The position numbers and the translations under genes were made by a program. Of a stretch of 64,000 nucleotides of DNA, positions 10,585 through 58,694 are shown one piece after another. How positions within the stretch are numbered: position 1 is the stretch's first letter; every line of letters starts with the position of its first letter. This DNA comes from Cephalopachus bancanus (lineage: Eukaryota > Chordata > Mammalia > Primates > Tarsiidae): assembly GCA_027257055.1 (NCBI GenBank), contig JAPVLO010000039.1, positions 5,610,501 through 5,674,500 on the forward strand, written 5' to 3'. Under the pieces are notes generated by a model. That model did no database searches. It was not told where the DNA came from and worked only from the letters and a program-made list of their open reading frames with translations.

Positions 10585-10881
10585 TTTTTTTGGTTTTGGT
10601 TTTTTTTGAGTTGGAGTCTCACTGTCGCCCAGACGAGTGCAATGGCTGCTCCCGGCCACCGCAGCCTCCACCTGCTGGGCTCCGGCGATCCTTCCGCCTC
10701 AGCCTTTCAAGTAGCTGGAATTACAGGCGCGCGCTACCACGCCCAGCTAATTTTTTGATTTTTTGTAGAGATGAGGTCTCGCCAAGTTCCCCAGGCAGGT
10801 CTCGAACCTGCGGGCTCAGGCAATCCACTCACCTCAGCCTCCCAAAGGCGTGGGATTACAGGCTGAACCACCGAGCCCGGC
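10585..10881 (-). repeat. Alu
   Basis: Tail-to-tail with the preceding AluJ. Full length, one small gap in CTCACTGTCGCCC. Confidence 0.92.
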
Positions 10882-10988
10882 TGGAAAATGTTTTCAATGT
10901 GCACTTGAAACATTTTTTTCCAGTGCTCTACATATTCAGAGACTCTTCTCTAGTAATAAACTGTAGAAATGATCCCTAGAAGTATAGT

Positions 10989-11296
10989 TTTTCTTTTTTT
11001 TCTTTTCTTTTTTTTTTTTGAGTTGGAATCTCACGCTGTCACCCAGACTGGAATGCAGTGGCCGCTCTCGGCCACCGCAGCCTCGACCTGCTGGGCTCCA
11101 GCGATCCTTCCGCCTCAGCCTTCCAAGTAGTTGAAATTACAGGTGCACGCTACCACGCCCGGCTAATTTTTGATTTATTGTAGAGATGAGGTCTCATCAA
11201 GCTGCCCAGATGGGTCTCGAACCCACAGTCTCAGGCAATCCACTCACCTCAGCCTCCCAAAGCACTGGGATTACAGGCTGAGCCACCAAGCCCAGC
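10989..11296 (-). repeat. Alu
   Basis: Full length, flanked by GAAGTATAG. Confidence 0.92.
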
Positions 11297-11319
11297 TGAA
11301 GTATAGTGTTTCGATGTGC

Positions 11320-11603
11320 TTTTTTTTTTTGAGCTGGAATCTCACTCAGTCGCCCAGACTGGAGTGCAGTGGCCGCTCCCGGCCACCGCAGCCTCGACCT
11401 GCTGGGCTCCGACGATCCTTCCACCTCAGCCTTCCGAGTAGCCGGAATTACAGGCGTGCGCTACCATGCCCGGCTGATTTTTTGATTTATTGTAGAGATG
11501 AAGTCTCGCTGCCCAGGCGGGTCTCGAACCCGCGGGCTCAGGTAATCCACTCACCTCAGCCTCCCAAAGACGCGGGATTACAGGCTGAGCCACCGAGCCC
11601 GGC
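11320..11603 (-). repeat. Alu, young subfamily
   Basis: AACTTGG deletion and GACGCGGG. Imperfect target duplication TCGATGTGC / TCAATGTGC. Confidence 0.93.
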
Positions 11604-11798
11604 TTCAATGTGCATTTTTATAAAATTTCAGTTCAGGGGGCAGATAACTGGAATTAAGGAATTTGACACTGAAGACAGCTTCATTTATTTCTCTATTACA
11701 AAAATCCTGATGTATGGAAATCACTGATTTCTCAAAAGATTAAGGGAATCGAGTTGGAAACTTCTTTCTTTGGCATCACAGTTTAAAATTGAGACATA

Positions 11799-12103
11799 GG
11801 CCAGGCTCAGTGGCTTGACCTGTAATCCTAGCACTTTGGGAGGCCGAGGTGAATGGATTGCCTGAGCCCGCGGGTTCAAGACCTACCTGGGCAATTTGAC
11901 GACACCTCGTCTCTACAATAAATAAAAAATTAGCCGGGCATGGTAGCTTGCACCTGTTGTTTTGGCTACCTGTAAGGCTGAAGTGGAAGGATTGCTGGAG
12001 CCCAGCAGGTGAAGGCTGCGGTGGCCGGGAGTGTGCCATTGCACTCCAGTTTGTGCGACAAAGTGAGACTCCAACTCAAAAATAAACAAATAAATAAATA
12101 AAA
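11799..12103 (+). repeat. Alu
   Basis: Full length. The tail has evolved to (AAAT)n. Confidence 0.92.
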
Positions 12104-12860
12104 TTGGAACGTATCGTAAGACTCTTGTAGGGTTTCATGCAGATTTTTTGCCCCCTTCTTCCTTGCTGTTTCCTTTTTCTTTAAGCTGATATTAACTTCC
12201 TTCAGCTGGATGAATTGCTTTTGAGTTTTCCAGAATGAGAACCCCACTACAATGGACTCCCAAATTCTTGTTTGTTATTACTTATTCTTGAAAGCAGGAC
12301 CTGTGAAATCCAAATAACCATGCCAGGTAGCCAGCCAACCAGACATCATTGTTTTGCTGGAATCTGACTCACCATTTGACAGGCAACCATTCAGGGTAGA
12401 GAGGTGTCTTCCAGTATCCTTAAAGACAAACAGTGGAGTTGTCTGCCTTACTAGGAGTATAAACAGACAAAGCTGGTAATTCATAGCCTCATGTGACTGG
12501 TAGGAGTCTCAGAGGCCCTCTAGTCCAACTTTGCAATTCACAAAGTAATTTATTCTGCTCAAGTTTGCAGCAGCCATAGTACTCCAAACTCACTACTCTA
12601 GAGGAATCACTCTCCAGCCAGAATGGATTTGGGAACACATGAGACAGATGCTCACTCTCTGGGCCTTGATGTCCCACTGTCCCTTCCCTTTCCCTGGTTG
12701 TAGAGATGAGCTATCAGTGTGTGGATGGCAAAGCTCACATTCTGCCACTCTGCTTCCACTAGTCCCCCAAAAAGACAGTCACATGATCCAGCACAGCCAG
12801 TTCCTGGGAGAGAGGTTAGGGGGTCATAAACTCAAGTGCCAGGGCCAATAGCTGAAATAT
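12104..12860. other. Intergenic sequence without a supported gene
   Basis: Diverged, non-coding in appearance. 12490-12640 may be an old repeat (GCCCTCTAGTCCAACTTTGC) that I cannot name. Confidence 0.45.
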
Positions 12861-12871
12861 AAGAGTGTTAG

Positions 12872-13074
12872 CCGTAGGTTTGAGACCAGCCCAGGCAACT
12901 GGGTAAGACCTCGTCTCTACACTAAATAAAAAATTAGCCGGGTGTGGTAGTGCATGCCTGTAGTTCCAGCTACTTGGAAGGCTGAGGCGGAAGGAGCGCT
13001 GGTGCCCAGCAGGTCGACGCTGAGGTGGCGCACAGCCTGGGCGACAGAGTGAGAGTCCATCTCAAAAAAAAAAA
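12872..13074 (+). repeat. Alu, 5' truncated
   Basis: Starts in the left arm. The right arm lacks about 20 nt around GGCGCACAGCC. Preceded by AAGAGTGTTAG (12861-12871), which recurs at 13075-13085. Confidence 0.88.
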
Positions 13075-13085
13075 AAGAGTGTTAG

Positions 13086-13248
13086 CTGGGCATGGTGGCA
13101 CATGCCTGTACTACCAGCTACTTGGAAGGCTAAGGCAGAAGGATCACCTGAGCCCAGCAGGTCAAGGCTGCAGTGGCCAGGAGTGTGCCATTGCACTCCA
13201 GCCTGGGTGACAAAGTGAGACTCCAACTCAAAAAAAAAAAAAAAAAAA
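13086..13248 (+). repeat. Alu right monomer only
   Basis: Begins at the right arm (CTGGGCATGGTGG). Flanked by AAGAGTGTTAG (13075-13085) and AAGAGTG (13249-13255). Confidence 0.88.
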
Positions 13249-13445
13249 AAGAGTGGCATGACCACAGATAATATAACAGGGACCAGCAGGACTGTGGTGA
13301 ATAGGAGAACACCTGCTTTAAAGGTTTAAAGGCTACTCACCCCCAGCTCATTATAGCCACGTGGGAGGGATATGAATCCAGCATTGCCAAACCTTTCCAT
13401 TTTCCAAAAGATAATAAAATCTAAACTTTATTAAATTGCCTCATT

Positions 13446-13743
13446 TTGTTTTGTTTTGTTTTGTTTTAGTTGGAGTCTCACTCTGTCACCCAGACTGGAG
13501 TGCAGTGGCTGCTCCCGGCCACCACAGCCTCAACCTGCTGGACTCCGGCAATCCTTCCACCTCAGCCTTCCAAGTAGCTGGAACTACAGGTGTGCGCTAC
13601 CACACCCGGCTAATTTTTAATTTATTGTATAGATGAGGGCTTGCCAAGAGGCCCAGGCGGGTCTTGAACCTGTGGGCTCAGGCAACCCACTTACCTCGGC
13701 CTCCCAAAGAGCTGGGATTACACGCTGAGCTACGGAGCCTGGC
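13446..13743 (-). repeat. Alu
   Basis: Full length with a (TTTTG)n tail. Confidence 0.92.
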
Positions 13744-13776
13744 CAGTTTCCCAATTTTTAAAACGTTTTGCAGGCT

Positions 13777-13826
13777 GGGCTTCTCAAAGTGCTGCTATTA
13801 CAGACATGAGCCACTGTGTCTAATCT
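13777..13826 (-). repeat. Old Alu fragment
   Basis: Only the 5' terminal part (CTCAAAGTGCTGCTATTACA then GAGCCACTG). Confidence 0.7.
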
Positions 13827-13849
13827 CTTTCTTTTCTGATGAGAACATT

Positions 13850-13995
13850 AATCCCATCATGAGGGCTTTACCCTTGTAACCTCCTCTAAACCCAATTATC
13901 TTTCAAAAGACTATATCCTAAGAGCATTCCGTCAGGTTGGGAGACATCTACCATATGCATTTTGGGAAAACACAAACATGCAGTCCATAACTATA
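13850..13995 (-). mobile_element. MaLR/MLT1-like LTR fragment
   Basis: CTCCTCTAAACCCAATTATC, ATATGCATTTTGGGAAAACA and ACATGCAGTCCATAAC follow the end of an MLT1-type LTR in reverse. Confidence 0.5.
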
Positions 13996-14225
13996 TCCAT
14001 CTGTTACCTTTGGGGGTTAATGGCTTTCTCACTTTCTGACTGTGCCCTCTTAGGTCCAACTGACATAATGGTAGATTCATAAATAAATATAATTGATGTG
14101 TATTTGAACCACAGCATATACTGTCTGAATGTTACCTTACTAGAAGGTTATGTCAAATACTGTTGATGCAAACAATAACTAAAGGATGGTACTAAACTAT
14201 TAGAAATTGTAATGTACTTACTTAT

Positions 14226-14372
14226 TTTTTGTTATTTTATTTTATTTATTTATTTTTTGAGTTGGAGTCTCACTCTGTCACCCAGACTGGAGTGCAGTGG
14301 CCGCTCCCGGCCACCGCAGCCTCGACCTGCTGGGTTCCGGCGATCCTTCCGCCTCAGCCTTCCGAGTAGCCG
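14226..14372 (-). repeat. Alu right-arm segment
   Basis: A young-type right arm that ends abruptly at GAGTAGCCGG, joined to the tail of an older Alu. Confidence 0.88.
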
Positions 14373-14991
14373 GTATTTTATTTTATTTTATTTTGAGACA
14401 GGTTCTCACTCTGTCACCAAGGTTGGAGTGCAGTGGCGTGAGTACAGTTCCCTGCAACCTTGAACTCTTGGGCTCAAGTGTCCTCCCAAGTTTGAGTCTC
14501 CCAAGTAGTTAGGACTACAGGCAAGCATCACCTCACCTAGCTAAGTTTTTATTTTTGTAGAATCAGAGTCTTGCTATTTTGCCCAGGCTAGTATTGAACT
14601 CCTGGCCTCAAGCAGTCCTTCCACCCTGGCCTCCCAAAGTGCTGGGATTAAAAGAATGAGCCAGGCTGGGTGCAGTTGCTCACACCTATAATCCCAACAC
14701 TTTGGGAGGCTGAGGTGAGAGAAGTGCCTGAGCCCATGGGTTTAAGACCAGCCTGAGCAACTTGGCGAGACCCCATCTCTACAATAAATCAAAAAATTAG
14801 CCAGGCATGGTGGCGTATGCCTGTAATTACAAAGCAACTTGGAAGGCTGAGGCGGAAGGATCGCCTAAACTCAGCAGGTGAAGGCTGCAGTGGCTGGGAG
14901 CATGCCACTGCACTCCAGCCTGGGCAACAGAGTGAGACACCAACTAAAATAAAATAAAATAAAATAAGAGTGAGCCATTGTACCCAGCTTA
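14373..14991 (-). repeat. Old AluJ-like, split by a younger Alu
   Basis: Parts at 14373-14663 and 14967-14991. Ancestral wording (GAGACAGGTTCTCACTCTG, CTCCCAAAGTGCTGGGATTA). The younger plus-strand Alu sits near its 5' end. Confidence 0.85.
14664..14966 (+). repeat. Alu inserted into an AluJ
   Basis: Target duplication AGAATGAGCCA / AGAGTGAGCCA at 14653-14663 and 14967-14977. (AAAAT)n tail. Confidence 0.92.
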
Positions 14992-15155
14992 GTAATTGTA
15001 ATTGAAAAAAAGCAATATGCAATATAGCAATATGAAGTATAATAAAAAATAAAACAACCATATAATTCAGCAATCCCACTTTTGGGTCTATACCCAAATA
15101 ATTGAAAGCAGGGTCTCAAAGAGGTATTTGTACACCCATATGCAAAGAGGTATTC

Positions 15156-15307
15156 AGCCAGGCATGATGGCGCATGCCTGAGTTCCAGCTACTTGGAAGG
15201 CTGAGGCGGAACGATTGCCTGAGCCCAGTGGATTGAGGCTACTGTGGCTATGAGTGTGCCACTGTACTCCAGCCTGGATGACAGAGTGAGACTCCAACTA
15301 AAAAAAA
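15156..15307 (+). repeat. Alu right monomer only
   Basis: Starts at GCCAGGCATGATGG and ends CCAACTA plus A-tail, inside L1. Confidence 0.87.
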
Positions 15308-15318
15308 GCCAAAAAGCT

Positions 15319-15612
15319 GCCAGGTTCAGTGGCTCAGCCTGTAATCCCATGCCTTTGGGAGGCTGAGGTGAGTGGATTGCCTGAGCCCGCGGGTTCGAGA
15401 CCTGCCTGGGCAACTTGGTGAGACCTCATCTCTACAATAAATCAAAAAATCAGCCGGGCATGGTAGCACGCACCTGTAGTTCCAGCTATCTGGAAGACTG
15501 AGGTGAAAGGATCGCCAGAGCCCAGCAGGTGGAGGCTGCGGTGGCCGGGAGTGGCCACTGCACTCCAGTCTGGGTGACAGAGTGAGACTCCAACTCAAAA
15601 AAAAAAAAAAAA
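15319..15612 (+). repeat. Alu
   Basis: Full length, at the tail of the preceding monomer. Imperfect duplication GCCAAAAAGCT / GGCAAAAAAGCT. Confidence 0.92.
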
Positions 15613-15891
15613 GGCAAAAAAGCTAAAAGGTATTCGTACACTTAGTATTATTCACAATGGCCAAGTGTCCATTGATAGAGAAATGTGTGAATAAAATGCA
15701 GTATACATGCAATGGAATATTATTCAGCCTTAAAAAGGAAGAAAATCCTGTCACATGCTACAGCACAGATGAATCTTGAGTACATCATGCTAAGTGAAAC
15801 TAGAGAGTCACAAAAGACAAATACCTTATGATACCACTTATATGAGATCTCTGGAGTAGTCAAATGCATGTAGATGGAAAGTAGAATAATG

Positions 15892-16276
<385 letters not shown>

Positions 16277-16313
16277 TTACTGATGGGTCAAGGAATTAGG
16301 AGATTTTATACTT

Positions 16314-16603
16314 TTTTTTTTTTTTTGAGTTGGAGTCTCACTCTGTCGCCCAGACTGGAGTGCAGTGACCGCTCCTAGTCACCGCAGCCTCGACCTGCTG
16401 GGCTCTGGCGATCCTTCCGCCTCAGCCTTCCAAGTAGTTGGAATTACAGGTGTGCGCTACCACGCCCAGCTAATTTTTTGATTTATTGTAGAGATGAGGT
16501 CTCACCAAGTTGCCCAGGCGGGTCTCGAACCCGCGGGCTCAGGCAATCCACTCACCTCAGCCTGCCAAGGCGCGGGATTACAGGCTGAGCCACTGAGCCC
16601 TGC
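16314..16603 (-). repeat. Alu
   Basis: Full length, flanked by TTATACTTTT (about 16306 and 16604). Confidence 0.93.
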
Positions 16604-16646
16604 TTATACTTTTTTTTCTTTTAACAATTTTTTTTAAAAAAGTAGA

Positions 16647-16953
16647 GGCCAGGTGCAGTGGCTCATGCCTCAGATCCTGTAATCCCAGCACTTTGGGAGG
16701 CAAAGGCAAGAGGATTGCCTGAGCCCAGGAGTTCAAAACCAGCCTAGGCAACTTAGCAAGACCTCATCTCTCTAATAAATAAAAAAATTAGACAGGCATT
16801 GTGGCATGTACCTGTAGTTCCAGCTACTTGGAAGGCTGAGGCAGAAGGACCACCTGAGCCTAGCAGGTCAAGGCTGTGTGGTGGCTGTGATCATGCCACT
16901 GCACTCCAGTCTGGGTGACAAAGGGAGACTCCAATTAAAAAAAAAAAAAAAAA
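16647..16953 (+). repeat. Alu
   Basis: Full length with a short duplication in the 5' part (CTCAGATCCTGTAATCCC). Confidence 0.9.
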
Positions 16954-17250
16954 AGGCTCACACCTGTAATCCCAGCACTTTGGGAGGCCAGGGTGACAGG
17001 ATTGCCTGAGCTCAGGGGTTCAAGACTAGCTGGGACAACTTGGCGAGGCTTTGTCTCTACAATAAATCAAAGCATTAGGCTGGCATGGTGGAATGTGCCT
17101 GTAGTCCTAGCTACTTGGGAGGCTGAGGCAAAAGGATCACCTGAGCCTAGCAGGTCAAGGCTGCAGTAGCTGAGATCATGTCACTGTACTTCAGCCTGGG
17201 TAACAGAGACTCCAATTCACACAAAAATAAAAATAATACATACATAAATA
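16954..17250 (+). repeat. Alu, slightly 5' truncated
   Basis: Begins GGCTCACACCTG immediately after the previous A-tail. Its own tail is (AAAT)-like. Confidence 0.9.
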
Positions 17251-17465
17251 ATTAAAACATTTAAAAGTAGTATTTTCAGTAATTGAACACAATAACCAAC
17301 ACAAGACTGACTGGTGGTGCCTCTTCCCAAGCTGCTGCAACCCATAGTTGGGTGCGTTGGGAATCCTTGCAGACATGTGGCTGTCAGAGTGCTTGGAGTT
17401 CTGAATTCTAGGCCTCAGGCAATTCTACAGACATCCTGTTTTGACTTCATGGAAATCAAAGCTCT

Positions 17466-17754
17466 TTTTTTTTTTTTGAGTTGGAGTCTCACTCTGTCGC
17501 CCAGACTGGAGTGCAGTGGCCACTTCCGGCCGCCGCAGCCTCGATCTGCTGGCTCTGGTGATCCTTCCGCCTCAGCCTTCCAAGTAGCTGGAATTACAGG
17601 TGGGCGCTACCACACCCGGGTAATTTTTTGATTTATTGTAGAGATGAGGTCTCGCCAAATTGCCCAAGCGGGTCTCGAACCCACGGGCTCAGGCAATCCA
17701 CTCACCTCAGCCTCCCAAATGCGAGGGATTACAGGCTGAGCCACTGAGCCCAGC
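17466..17754 (-). repeat. Alu
   Basis: Full length. Confidence 0.92.
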
Positions 17755-18560
17755 CAAAGTTGCTCGTAATTAGCTTGGCAAGATACTGCTAGCTAGACTT
17801 TAGTCTTCACAATTTATCTGTGAGAACTATAGAAAGAACATGCATTTTGGGGTCATATGAGGCCCATGGCCAGGTGATTTCAGAATCAACTCCAGTGAGG
17901 CTGTCCTCTGGGTCAGGATGCGGAAAGAGAACTTTCCAAAACAGCTGTCCATTCCCAACCAATCATTTGAATTCCTCAGATCAAAGTCCATTTTTCAGAC
18001 ATGGCAGAGCAGGTGTTATGTCTGTTCTCAAGCAGAAGGCTATTCTGGAATCATGGAGTCAATTTTCAAAGCAAGGAGAAATGCTTGTGGAATGAATGGC
18101 TCCAAGTGGAATGAACCTACTCTCTTTTTCTCCTGAATTGCTGGGGAACTAAGACAGGCAACTGTGCAGCAGCACTTCTGCACTTCACTATTGAAGAGAT
18201 TCTTCACTGCCTTTATCTTTGCCCTTTCAGCTGATCTGTAAATGACTTCACTGATTTTTCGTAAGAGGGTCCTGCCCATCACGCTCAAGACCTGGTGGGG
18301 ACTAGCCAAGACATGCCCTAATAAGGGGATGCTGAAGGTCCCTATATCTCCACCAAGCCCGCCAGACCTAAGCAGAGTGGGTGGGATGTAGAGACTTTGG
18401 CATAGTCCCCGAGGATGGGGAGTTGTGTCAGACGTGGGCTCCTGCTTCCCCCTGCCACCACTATGGATGAGACTTGGGGCAAGCGGCTCATACTCTCCCT
18501 GAACCCAGGTTTCCAGTTCCTGAAATGGAGCTAGTTAATTTCTGCCCTCTCTGCTAGAGG
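17755..18560. other. Upstream flank of CORO7
   Basis: Mostly unique sequence. 18425-18545 reads like MIR (GAGACTTGGGGCAAGCGGC, then AGGTTTCCAGTTCCTGAAAT) in plus orientation. No supported gene. Confidence 0.5.
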
Positions 18561-18988
18561 AGATAGAGCTGGAGAGCGCACCAAGCCCATTGAAAAGACT
18601 CCCGGGGCAAATCCTGCGCACAAAATCGCGTTGAACCCTGGCCCCCACGCAAGCACCGCGGGGCCGGGGGCAGACAATGCGCCACACGTGACCTCCCACC
18701 CGCGCCTGTTCGTCCCTTTGGCATTGGGGTGTGGTCGAGCCGGGCTGCCGAGCCGCGATTGACCACAGGGCTGGGGAGCCGGCTGAGCGCGCGCGAAGGA
18801 GAGGGGGCCAGGGGCGTGGCCAGGCGGGCCGGAGGCGGCTGCGATTGGTTGGGGGCGTGAAGGGGCGGGGCCGCAGGCGGCGGGTCGCGAGTGGGGCCGC
18901 AGGCAGCGGGAGTCGCTGCTGCTCGGCGTGCACCTGAGAGCCGACGCTCCTGGTCCTCGAAGCTGCGCCCGCCGTCGACTTCGCCGCC

Positions 18989-54388
<35,400 letters not shown>

Positions 54389-57300
54389 GTAGGAGCTGTG
54401 GCATGTGCGTGGGCTGGGGGGGCCAAGGGCCCAGGCCCAGTGCGTGGCGAGGATGCCTGTCAGTGAGGCGGCCAGTCACCCGAGTGTTCCGGGGGTATCT
54501 GAGCTGGGCTACAAGAGAAACCTGGCCTGTGCCCATCTGGCCCCTGACCAAGCAGAGGGGCCTTGGTCATAGCAGGGATCACGCAAGTATGACTTGACAT
54601 CTGGGGAGAGAGTGTGGACCGAAAGTGCAGGAATGTGCTTGATTTTGCTGAGGACATTACAGTGGGGCTGTGGCCCAAGGCTGTGATGGAAAGGTGACTG
54701 CAGGATAAACGTGGGCATCATCGGGACAGACTGGCAGGTGGGAGGTGGGCCTTGAGCTCCTGAGGTTTATGAGGCTACTCACATGGCTGTCCTGTTTGTC
54801 CTGGGGTCTGTCCCCAAGTGGGGCTAGTGCCCAGGCATCCTGCAGGGGAGGTCCAAGTGCACCTCATCCCTCCATCTGCCCCCTCAGAAGTATGTGGAGG
54901 AGAGTTTGGGGAGGTGCCCAGCAGGCTCCTGGCCAGGCCCAGTAAGCTCTATGCAGAGATGGCCTTGGTCCACTGTGGCCCAGGAGGCCAATGGCGAACA
55001 TTTATGAGTCATTTATGTTCAGTCTGCATGGTCACCCACGTCACAGCAGAGGAACTGAGGCTGGGGAGGAGGTTCAGAGGCTTAACAAGGCAGGGGTGTG
55101 CGAGGCAGCTGGGACTTGATTCTTGTTTTGAAGCCTCAGCCTGTCCCAGCCATGATTCACGGAGGGTCTTGCTGGAACTTTCCCAGGCAGGGGGATCTGG
55201 GACTCTTAGAGCCAGGAAGGGTCCCTTATCCTTGGCTAGCTTGTGTAGCCCCTTCCTTCTTCCATTGCACAACTGAGGAAACTGAATCATGGCGGGGCAA
55301 TGACTCATCCAAGTTCCAGGAGTAGTCAGGGTGGCGTGTCTGGGGACACGGAAGGCTGCACAGTCTTCTTAGAATCATCTAGAAGAACCCCCACCTGAGT
55401 GCCAGTATGAGCTCCTGCCAGGGGCTCCCCCAGCTGTGATTCCCCTCAAGAGGAGGCATAATGGTGAGGGTTACAGTGACCCTCTCTCCCATCCTGTCAC
55501 AGGGAGAGGCTGAGAAACTGGTGAGGCCTATTTTACAGCTGAGAAAGTCAAGGCTGAGCAAGATTCAGTGCCTTCCTTAAAACCTTCCCGAGCCAGGGTT
55601 GCTCTGAGCCCTGGAGGTCCAGAGAGGAGTCAATAGGACCCACCCTGCCCTGGAGGAATCAGAGCTTCCTGGGCCTTCAGACTCCACATTCAGTATCCGC
55701 CCCCATGCCCCCACCCTGCTGCCCTGACATCTTGTCATCTAGGCCTTTTCAGACCAGACAGCCCCTTCCCACAGGGCCCCTAGCAGAGGCATTGAGTTAA
55801 GGGACCTAGTACCAGCGAGCCGGTGCTCTTCTGCCCACCACTTCCTGCCTTCTCGGCTCTGTACTTAGTGACGCTATCTTCCCCACCCCCCACAGGCATC
55901 CCCTGCCTTGCCTGTGTGGCCCCTGGAGGAATTAACGATGCCCAGACCCTACGGTGCCACCGACCAAGGCTGACCCTGTAATTACAGCAGTTAAGAATAG
56001 CCTTGAAGGACCAGCAAGGACTGGAATTTCTTAAATCACTCCCAGATGGGTGGCTAGGCCAGTGTCCCGCCCCGTCCGCCCCCAGCCCTGGCCCCTGCCC
56101 CGTCAGCCCGGCACGCTTGGCAAGGGAGCTAGGGCTCTCCAGCCTCCACGAAGGTGCTGGTGGCTGCCAAGAATTCGTGCCAGCCTCTGGGCTATTCTGA
56201 GACATGGTGGGTCTCCTGCTCCCCCAGGTACCCTGGAAGCCAGAGCCCCTCATGCCTCCTTGAAGTATCAGGCCACTCAGTGAATCTGGACTGAGGATGG
56301 AAAGTGTGTGGGGTGTCATCTGTGGGCATGGCCAAGGGGGAGGTTGGCAGCTGTGTCCACTCCATCGCCATCGATTTCATTTCTGTTTTACAGATTTTCC
56401 ACTTTGGTTTGGGCAGAACAGTTTGTGCTCTCATGAGAGTTAGAGGGGGCCGGAGTCAGGCACAGATCCCATCCCCCTCCTTGTCCTCTCCCAGGAGCCT
56501 CCACTGTGGTACCCACCTATGTCCTTCCCCTCTCATTTACAGAGTGTCTAGGAGGAAGCTGGCCACGGTGGGAGGAGTAGGGGCTGGCAGCCAGGCCAGC
56601 CTCCAGGCATTCGGGTCCTATCTGTGAGCAGGGCTCAGGGCCTGGTCCACAAGGGGCTGTCCCACACTGTGAGTGCCTGGCCCCGTGCTTGGCACAGGGT
56701 GGAGGGGGGGAAACAGGAGGGACTGGCAGAACCTGGTGCTGAAGGAACAGGAGACACAGAGACATATATCTCAGGTGCTTTCTGGGGATAAGTTGAGGTG
56801 GGGGAGTGTGTGAATGCATGTGAGGTGCTGAGCGAACTGTGTTGCTCTCCCCTTTCCCTCCCCCATAGCAGCAGGGCCTGTTTCTTCTGTGGCTCACAGC
56901 AACCCCAAGCCCATCCGCATCAGTGGCAATCCCGTCCTTGGTCAGGGAGCAGGTATTGGAGTCCTGTCTCCACTTACCATGGGCAAGCTACTGTCTTCTC
57001 TCTCTGAGGCTATGCCTCTTATTTACTGGGGGTCGTTGGGCATGGCATGAGCACGTCACCCACAGAGCACAGGGCATGTAGCAGTCAGGACCTGGTGATA
57101 AGGACCATCACATCCCACGTCTGCCTCTGTTCGTGGGGCTGCATCTTGGCTGGGTCCCCCTTGGCCGCAGGTTCTCCCTTCACCTCCCAGTCCTGATATG
57201 ATGAGACACCCTGAATTCCTGTCCTGGGAGAGCTCCTTTCTTTGAGTCCTGTCACCCCTTCCCCCACCACCCAACTCGGCCAGGTTTGCTTTGCAGCGAA

Positions 57301-58694
57301 AACATTTGTTCAGCAGCCATGTGTTCATGTGTTCAGCAGTGGCCCTCAGGTCCACAAAGGCCCCTTTGACGGGGCTGCCGAGGGGGAGGCAGGCCTGGCC
57401 GCAGTCACTCCCCTAATGGGACCCAGGCCTACAGGAAATCCACCTGGGCTGCTGCCGCCGCCGTTGCCTCAAAAAAAAGGGGCCCTACCTAGGCCCACTG
57501 CCACCACCCACTGCCCACATGACCCACCGCCCACCTCCTTCCTCCCTGTGCCAGAGCCCTCAGCAGCCGCTAATTGAATCCAGAGCCTCACGTGGCTAGG
57601 CCTGACTCTGCACTGACATCAACACCCAAGCCGCAGTGCCGCTCCCCAGGCAGGGCTGGGCGATCTCGTTCCTGCCAGGGGTGAGGCTGGTGACTGGGGC
57701 TGTGACCCACAGGAGGACAGTGGCATGGCACCTTTGGGAGGCTCACTTCAGTGTTTTCTGTGCCCCTCTGCAATCTTGGGGCTCCCCTCCTTCCACCCCA
57801 CAAGAGTAATAGGAAAAGGTACTGTGTGTCTGTCACTGTGCTTAAGCTCTCTGCACCCTGGTTCAGACCACAGCTGCACTTAGCATCCCTGCCCCTGCCC
57901 CCACCTCAGCCTGCAGCCTTCCTGGAAGATGCTCCCACTTTGGGGTTTCCAGAAAGCCTGGGCACATCCCTAGCACAGGGGTGGGGGCATTCGAAGGTCA
58001 GCAAGTCTGGCGCCATATGCGAGCCAGTCTCAGCCCTTGGGTCCTGTCCCTGAGCCTGCCCTGATGGCTCTGACTTGGTCCCTCCCTTCCCACCTGTCAG
58101 GAGTTCTTGCCTTCAATGGTCCATGCTTCCCCTCCCACCAGCAGCCTCCCTACAGATGGGGGCAGAAGGTGGGGAGTGGGATTTCCCACTGAGCCCATGC
58201 AGTGGACTGGCAGAGAGGCGTGGGGGCCATGCATATTGCTTGGCCAGCCCAGGACCCTGCAGGAAGGTTCTGGAGGCTGTCCTGGAATGAGACAGCTCAT
58301 GGCACTGTCCCTTGTGGAAGGCAGGCAGTGCAATGCCTATCAGACCATCCCCAGGAGGCTCTGACTTTCCTGGGACCCTCCTCGCCTGTGTCTGCCATGA
58401 GCCTCTCCCAGCCTCACATGCAAACTTGGCTTCTCTGGCTGGCAGAAGACGGCCTGAGTGAGGCTGCCCCGACCCATCCTCTTCCTGAAGCCCGAGGCTG
58501 CTCTTCCCAGCTGAACCTGGCCTCACTTCACTTGAGCCTGGGGTGATACACGTAAGCCCAGACACCTGATAGGGCCTCCTCCCAAGCCCAGGAGAAGCTG
58601 CCTAGGGTCCTATCCCCTGGACCCCCACAGCAAGGACTCTCCCTTCCTGTTCTCCCTTCACCCAACCTATGGAGCCTCAGCTGAGTCTAAGAAA
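54389..58694 (+). other. CORO7 intron 9, part between exon 9 and VASN
   Basis: Unique sequence with no Alu at all. MIR-like pieces on the minus strand at about 54985-55140 (GCAGAGGAACTGAGGCTGGG), 55250-55335 (CAACTGAGGAAACTGAATCA) and 55500-55600 (TTACAGCTGAGAAAGTCAAG). No gene. Confidence 0.6.
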
